From assembly GCF_036323735.1 (NCBI RefSeq), contig NC_086032.1, positions 45,935,335 through 45,999,334 on the forward strand: 64,000 bases of DNA. Direction: 5' to 3'. Below, in pieces: positions 59,040-64,000 of this stretch. The DNA is from Rattus norvegicus (taxonomy: Eukaryota; Chordata; Mammalia; Rodentia; Muridae). A model generated the notes under the pieces. That model worked only from the letters and a program-made list of their open reading frames with translations. It was not told the origin of the DNA and ran no database searches. A program made the position numbers and the translations under genes. Numbering within the stretch: position 1 is the first letter of the stretch; the number at the start of each line of letters is the position of its first letter.

Positions 59040-59215
59040 GAAGATAATCATATAGAAAAGAAAAATGCCAGTCTACAGAAGGGAAATACTGTATTTTTTC
59101 TCATATGTGGAATCTAGAATACGTTTAAGACATGGAAGTAGGAAGGGAACTATTTGAGAACCAAAACTGGCTGGAAGAGGGAGAGCAAATAAAATAACAT
59201 AATAAAAGAGAAAGA
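59040..59215 (+). mobile_element. old L1 3'UTR fragment
   Basis: Contains GCCAGTCTACAGAAGGGAAATACTG, TTTTCTCATATGTGGAATCTAGA (59096) and AGTAGGAAGGGAACTATTTG (59138). This is the series seen just after ORF2 in older rodent L1s. Short, no ORF. Confidence 0.6.
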
Positions 59216-59739
59216 ACCGAATGAAAGCAATACTCAGAAATTTTTATGTTTTACTTTTATTTCACTTATTACAAATTTCTTTGTTAAGTACATAAAACAT
59301 GATTTGGACACATTTAACTTTATGTAATTTGTATATACAATGAAATTATAGTTATATTTAAGCAAAGTAATATTCCACCATGTCCTTATTTTTGTAATAT
59401 ATGGTAAAATGTCTCAAATTGACCTTTTTGGCAAATTTCTGGTATTGAATCCAGCGACTGCACTGCAAGTCTGCAGTTTCATGTCTCTGCATTCTTTCTT
59501 CCCAACCAATCTCCCCAATTGTCTTCAGTGTTCCTATTTTATTGACTTTTAGATTCTTCATGTATGGGCCTATGCCACATTTTATTTTATAAATCTGACT
59601 TATTTTGTGTGTTATAATTCCTCTTGTCTTATCAATGTTATTAAAAATAAAAGGATGTATTTCTTTTCACAGTTCTGGAGTTTGAACTCAGTATCTTCCA
59701 CTAAACTACTGTGCCACCGAACTACAGATTCTATTGTAT
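59216..59739. other. unassigned sequence
   Basis: AT-rich, no gene recognised. A 67-codon minus-strand frame at 59358-59561 has no known domain. Confidence 0.4.
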
Positions 59740-60179
59740 TGTTGTCCCAGGAGTGTTCTTGATCCCAAAACGGCTACCAAGGAGCCAAATATGATGCAAT
59801 CTCATTAGAGTCTCTTTACTTAAGTTCAAGCTTGAGCTTCCCACCAACTACCAACCCCGAAACAACAGGAAGGTGGATCCCTGACACTAGTTTTAGGCAA
59901 GCATTTATAGAGGCAAGCTTGATACACATCTGATTGGGGATTATTATGCCCTTTAATATAACTGGCTGGTGCTGGGAACCAAGCCATGAACTGAACTTCT
60001 CTTTTGCTCCAGAATAGAAATTGTTATGAAGTGTCATGGGCATGCTTGTAACCTGAAGGTATAGATTTGCTGAGGAATAATCTGGAAACTAGTACTAGAC
60101 AAAGGTCTTGTTGGGGAGTAACCTAGAAACTGGTGAGATGTACCAGTTTGTTAGGTAACTTAAGTTTAACCTTAGGTCA
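59740..60179 (-). mobile_element. solo ERV LTR, antisense
   Basis: Read on minus, it starts TGACCTAAGGTTAAACTTAA and ends CCTGGGACAACA, giving TG...CA ends. It carries in order a U3 short direct repeat around AACTGGT/AACTAGT, a TATAAATGCTTGCC TATA region (59902-59914 on plus) and a poly(A)-like AAGTAAAGAGACTCTAATGA. It finishes with a GGCTCCTTGGTAGCCGTTTT U5 block. The architecture is that of a class II (ERVK-like) rodent LTR. No internal region adjoins it; no TSD could be confirmed. Confidence 0.6.
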
Positions 60180-60239
60180 GGTTCTCTAAGGTAAAGTCTA
60201 AACCCAAAAGATTTGGTCTCTCAGTATGTAAGTATACAT

Positions 60240-60311
60240 AATAGATAGAAAGATAGATAGACAGACAGACAGACAGCAGACAGACAGATAGATGGATATA
60301 GATAGATAGAT
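60240..60311. repeat. (GATA)n / (GACA)n microsatellite
   Basis: Mixed GATA and GACA tetranucleotides with one CAGCAGACA interruption. Confidence 0.95.
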
Positions 60312-60520
60312 CACAGTTTATTAATTCAATTATTGATAGATTATTGAATTGTTTCCATAACATGTTATGTATATATCATTTTAGTCACCAAAACAAGTTC
60401 ATAATTTAAAGACAGAAAAATAACACTAATAACTAAGGATTTTAACAGGTTGCAATGTCTATACATATGTGTACAAATAATAAAAGAGTGTTTTCTTCCT
60501 TTAAGTATCAGTTTTAAAAA

Positions 60521-62902
60521 TGGATTCAGTGTAGAATTCTATCAGTCCTTCATAGAAGACCTCATACCAATACTATCCAAACTATTCCACAAAATTGAAA
60601 CAGATGGAGCACTACCCAATTCCTTCTATGAAGCCACAATTACTCTTATACCTAAACCACACAAAGACCCAACAAAGAAAGAGAACTTCAGACCAATTTC
60701 CCTTATGAATATCGACACAAAAAACTCAATAAAATTCTGGCAAACCGAATCCAAGAGCACATCAAAACAATCATCCACCATGATCAAGTAGGCTTCATCC
60801 CAGGCATGCAGGGATGTTTTAATAGAAGGAAAACCGTGAACGTAATCCATTATATAAACAAACGGAAAGAACAAAATCACATGATCATTTCATTAGATTC
60901 TGAGAACGCATTTGACAAAATTCAACACCCCTTCATGATAAAAGTCCTGGAAAGAATAGGAATACAAGGCCCACACCTAAACATAGTAAAAACCATATAC
61001 AGAAAACGAGTGGCAAACATTAAACTAAATGGAGAGAAACTTGAAGCAATCTGACAAAAATCAGGGACGAGACAAGGCTGCCCACAGTCTCTCTACTTAT
61101 TCAATATAGTTCTTGAAGTTCTAGCCAGAGCAATCAGACAACAAAAGGAAATCAAGGGGATATAGATTGGTAAAGAAGAAGTCAAAATATCACTATTTGG
61201 AGATGATATGATAGTATATTTCAGTGATCCCAAAAGTTCCACCAGAGAACTACTAAAGCTGATAAAAACTTCAGCAAAGTGGCTGGGTATAAAATTAACT
61301 CAAATAAATCAGTAGCCTTCCTCTACATAAAAGAGAAACAAGCTGAGAAAGAAATTAGGGAAACGACACCCTTCATAATAGACCCAGATAATATAAAGTA
61401 CCTCGGTGTGACTTTAACCAAGCAAGTAAAAAATCTATACAATAAGAACTTCAAGACTCTGAAGAACGAAATTGAAGATCTCAGAAGATGGAAAGATCTC
61501 CCATGCTCATGGATTGGCAGGAGTAAAATAGTAAAAATGGCCATTTTACCAAAAGCGATCTACAGATACAATGCTATCCCTATCAAAATACCAATCCAAT
61601 TCTTCAAAGAGTTAGACAGAACAATTTGCAAATTCATCTGGAATAACAAAAAACCCAGGATAGCTAAAACTATCCTCAACAATAAAAGGACTTCAGGGAG
61701 AATCTCTATCTCTGAACTCTAGCAGTACTACAGAGCAATAGTGATAAAAACTGCATGTTATTGGTACAGAGACAGACAGATAGACCAGTGGAATAGAATT
61801 GAAGACCCAGAAATGAACCCACTCACCTATGGTCACTTGATTGTTGAAAAAGGAGTCAAAACCATCCAATGGAAAAAAAGATAGCATTTTCAGCAAATGG
61901 TGCTGGTTCAACTGGAGGTCAAAATGTAGAAGAATGCAGATCGATCCATGCTTATCACCCTGTACAACTTTAAGTCCAAGTGGATCAAGGACCTCCACAT
62001 CAAACCAGATACACTCAAACTAATAGAAGAAAAAGTGGGGAAGCATCTTGAACTGGAGAAAATTTCCTGAAAAAAACATCAATGGCATATGCTCTAAGAT
62101 CAAGAATTGTCAAATGGGATCTCATAAAACTGCAAAGTTTCTGTAAGGCAAAGGACACTGATGGTAGGACATAATGACAACCAACAGATTGGGAAAAGAT
62201 CTTTACCAATCCTACAACCGATAGAGGGCTTATATCCAAAATATTCAAAGAAGTCAAGAAGACTGCAGGGAGACAAATAACCCTATTATAAATGGGGTTC
62301 AGAGCTAAAGAAAGAATTCACAACTGAGGAATGCCAAATAGTTGAGAAACACCTAAAGAAATGTCCAACATCTTTAGTCATAAGGGAAATGCAAATCAAA
62401 ACAATACTGAGATTTCACTCACACCAGTGAGAATGGCTAAGATTAAAAACTCAGGTGACAGCAAATGCTGGTGATGATGGGGAAAAGAGGAACACTCCTC
62501 CATTGTTGGTGGGATTGCAGAGTGCTGCAACCATTCTGGAAATCAGTCTGGAGTTTAGTCAGAAAATTGGACATCGATCTACCTAAGGTCCCAGCTATGC
62601 CTCTCTTGGGCATATACCCAAAAGATGCCCCAACATATAACAAAGACACATGCTCCACTATGTTCATAGCAGCCTTATTTACAATAGCCAGAAGCTAGAA
62701 AGAACCGAGATGCCCTTCCACAGAGGAATGGATACAGAAAATGTGGTACATCTACACAATGGAATATTACTCAGCTATCAAAAACAATGACTTTATAAAA
62801 TTCATAGGCAAATGGAGGGAACTGGAAAATATCATCCTGAGTGAGGTAACCCAATCACAGAAAACCACACATGGTATGCACTCATTGATAAGTGGCTATT
62901 AG
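60521..62902 (+). pseudogene. L1 #5 ORF2 C-terminal relic
   Basis: Open pieces: 60806-61054, 61279-61722 (147 codons) and 62465-62698 (including a Cys-Trp-Trp-Asp-Cys-type block of the Cys-rich C-terminus). The catalytic box at 61196-61207 reads Phe-Gly-Asp-Asp instead of Phe-Ala-Asp-Asp. A premature stop is at about 61052, and several one-base indels follow. The usual TAG stop is at 62900-62902. Confidence 0.9.
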
Positions 62903-63636
62903 CCCAAATGCTTGAATTACCGTAGATGCACAGAACACATGAAACTCAAGAAGGATGACCAAAATGCTAATGCTTCACTCCTTCCTTTAAAGGGGAACAA
63001 GAATACCCTTGGCAGGGAATAGGGAGGCAAAGTTTAGAACAGAGGCAGAAGGAACACCCATTCAGAGCCAGCCCCACATTTGGCCCATACATATACAGAC
63101 AGCCACCAAACTAGATAAAACGGATGAAGCAAAGAAGTGCAGGCTGACAGGAACCAGATGCAGATCTCTCCTGTAAGACACAGCCAGAATACAGCAAATA
63201 CATAGGCGAATGCCATCATTAAACCACTGAACTGAGAACAGGACCTCCGTTGAAGGAATCTTAGAAAGGACTGAAAGAACTTGAAGGGGCTTGAGACCGC
63301 ATATGAACAACAATGCCAACCAACCAGAACTTCCAGAGACACAGCCACTACTCTAAGACTATATACATGGACTGACCCTGGGCTCCAACCTCATAGGTAG
63401 TAATGAATAGTCTAGTAAGAGCACCAGTGGAAGGGGAAGCCTTTGGTCCTGCCAAGACTGAATCCCCAGTGATCGTGATTGTTGTGGGAAGGGCGGTAAT
63501 GGGAGGAGGATGGGGAGGGGAACACCCACATATAAGGGGAGGGGGAGAAGTTAGGGGGATGTTGGTCCGGAAACCGGGAAAGGTAATAACAATTGAAATG
63601 TAAATAAGAAATACTCAAGTTAATAAAGATTAAAAA
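60521..63636 (+). mobile_element. rat L1 #5, 5'-truncated
   Basis: It begins within the RT region of ORF2 (GGATTCAGTGTAGAATTC) and continues to a complete 3'UTR with a G-rich tract (63490-63560), AATAAA at 63622-63627 and a short A-rich tail. About 3.1 kb. It lacks the one-base deletion shared by L1 #2, #3 and #4, so it derives from a different branch. No confident TSD. Confidence 0.93.
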
Positions 63637-63769
63637 CAGGTAGTCCTATCGTTATTATAATCATGTCAGATAACCTAATATTCAAAAACAAAGTAAAAAA
63701 AAAATCCCCATGATTATGTACTCCCTAGAATGTAATAGTGAAAATGGCTTCATACAAACTCAAAAGCAA

Positions 63770-64000
63770 CGTTTATTTACTTTTTAATTGCTAACACAAT
63801 GACCAAGAAACCTTATAGAAGAAAGAATTTATACAGACAGGCTTCTAGATGGATATGAGTCCATCACCAGCATGGCATAGAAGCATGGAGGCAGGCAAGT
63901 ATGGAGACTATGATAGCAAGATGAGAGTTCACATCTTAAACAAGAAAGAAGAAAGATAAGAGATCAAACTGGAAATGACATAAGCCTTTGAACCCTGAAA
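63770..64000 (-). mobile_element. MT-type MaLR LTR, antisense, cut by window edge
   Basis: On plus: AATTGCTAACACAATGACCAAG, CCTTATAGAAGAAAGAATTTAT, GATATGAGTCCATCACCAGC, GCATAGAAGCATGGAGGCAGG, GATGAGAGTTCACATCTTAAAC and AAACTGGAAATGACATAAGCCTTTGAACC, matching the order of the antisense LTR at 53272. The remaining part should lie beyond 64000. Confidence 0.75.

Overview
This is a stretch of rodent nuclear DNA, almost certainly from rat (Rattus). It is AT-rich and packed with interspersed repeats. It carries B1 and B2 SINEs, MT-type ERVL-MaLR LTRs, old Lx-type LINE-1s, and several LINE-1 (L1) copies whose 5'UTR monomers (about 600 bp), ORF1 and G-rich 3'UTR are of the rat kind rather than the mouse A/Tf/Gf kind. 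I see no convincing host protein-coding exon, tRNA, rRNA or CRISPR array. Summing the calls below, L1-derived sequence covers roughly 60% of the window. The only long undisrupted reading frame is an L1 ORF1 of 357 codons at 42959-44032.

Layout: 1-6107 is mostly unassigned sequence with a long CTTT/TCC microsatellite, two B2 SINEs, a remnant of a very old L1, and an MT LTR. 6108-12303 is a decayed, nearly full-length rat L1 on the minus strand with target-site duplications (TSDs). 14872-16852 is an LTR split by a 5'-inverted Lx L1. 18838-26820 is an old Lx L1 on the plus strand whose ORF1 start was split by a younger, rearranged rat L1 (19249-21906). 26821-29015 holds an LTR-like segment carrying a 0.73-kb mini-L1 (5'UTR joined straight to 3'UTR), followed by an L1 3'UTR relic. 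30884-39037 has an MT LTR, a truncated L1 3' part, and a second nearly full-length plus-strand L1. 41692-48633 is the youngest-looking L1: full length, clean TSD, intact ORF1, broken ORF2. 49385-56807 has an MT LTR with internal sequence, an L1 3'UTR, a pair of oppositely oriented LTRs nested in one another, and a truncated L1 with complex internal deletions. 57743-64000 holds a B1, an old MaLR LTR, an ERV LTR, a 3.1-kb truncated L1, and an MT LTR cut by the window edge.

The elements do not form a pathway. They record successive insertions: LTRs and Lx first, rat L1s into them later. The most interesting points are structural: unusual L1 integration products (mini-L1, inverted 5'UTR joined to ORF2, a tiny island between two deletions), disabling ORF2 mutations shared by neighbouring L1 copies, and long antisense reading frames recurring in the rat L1 5'UTR monomers. 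Repeat names are from recognition of sequence, without any database search; subfamily names are tentative.
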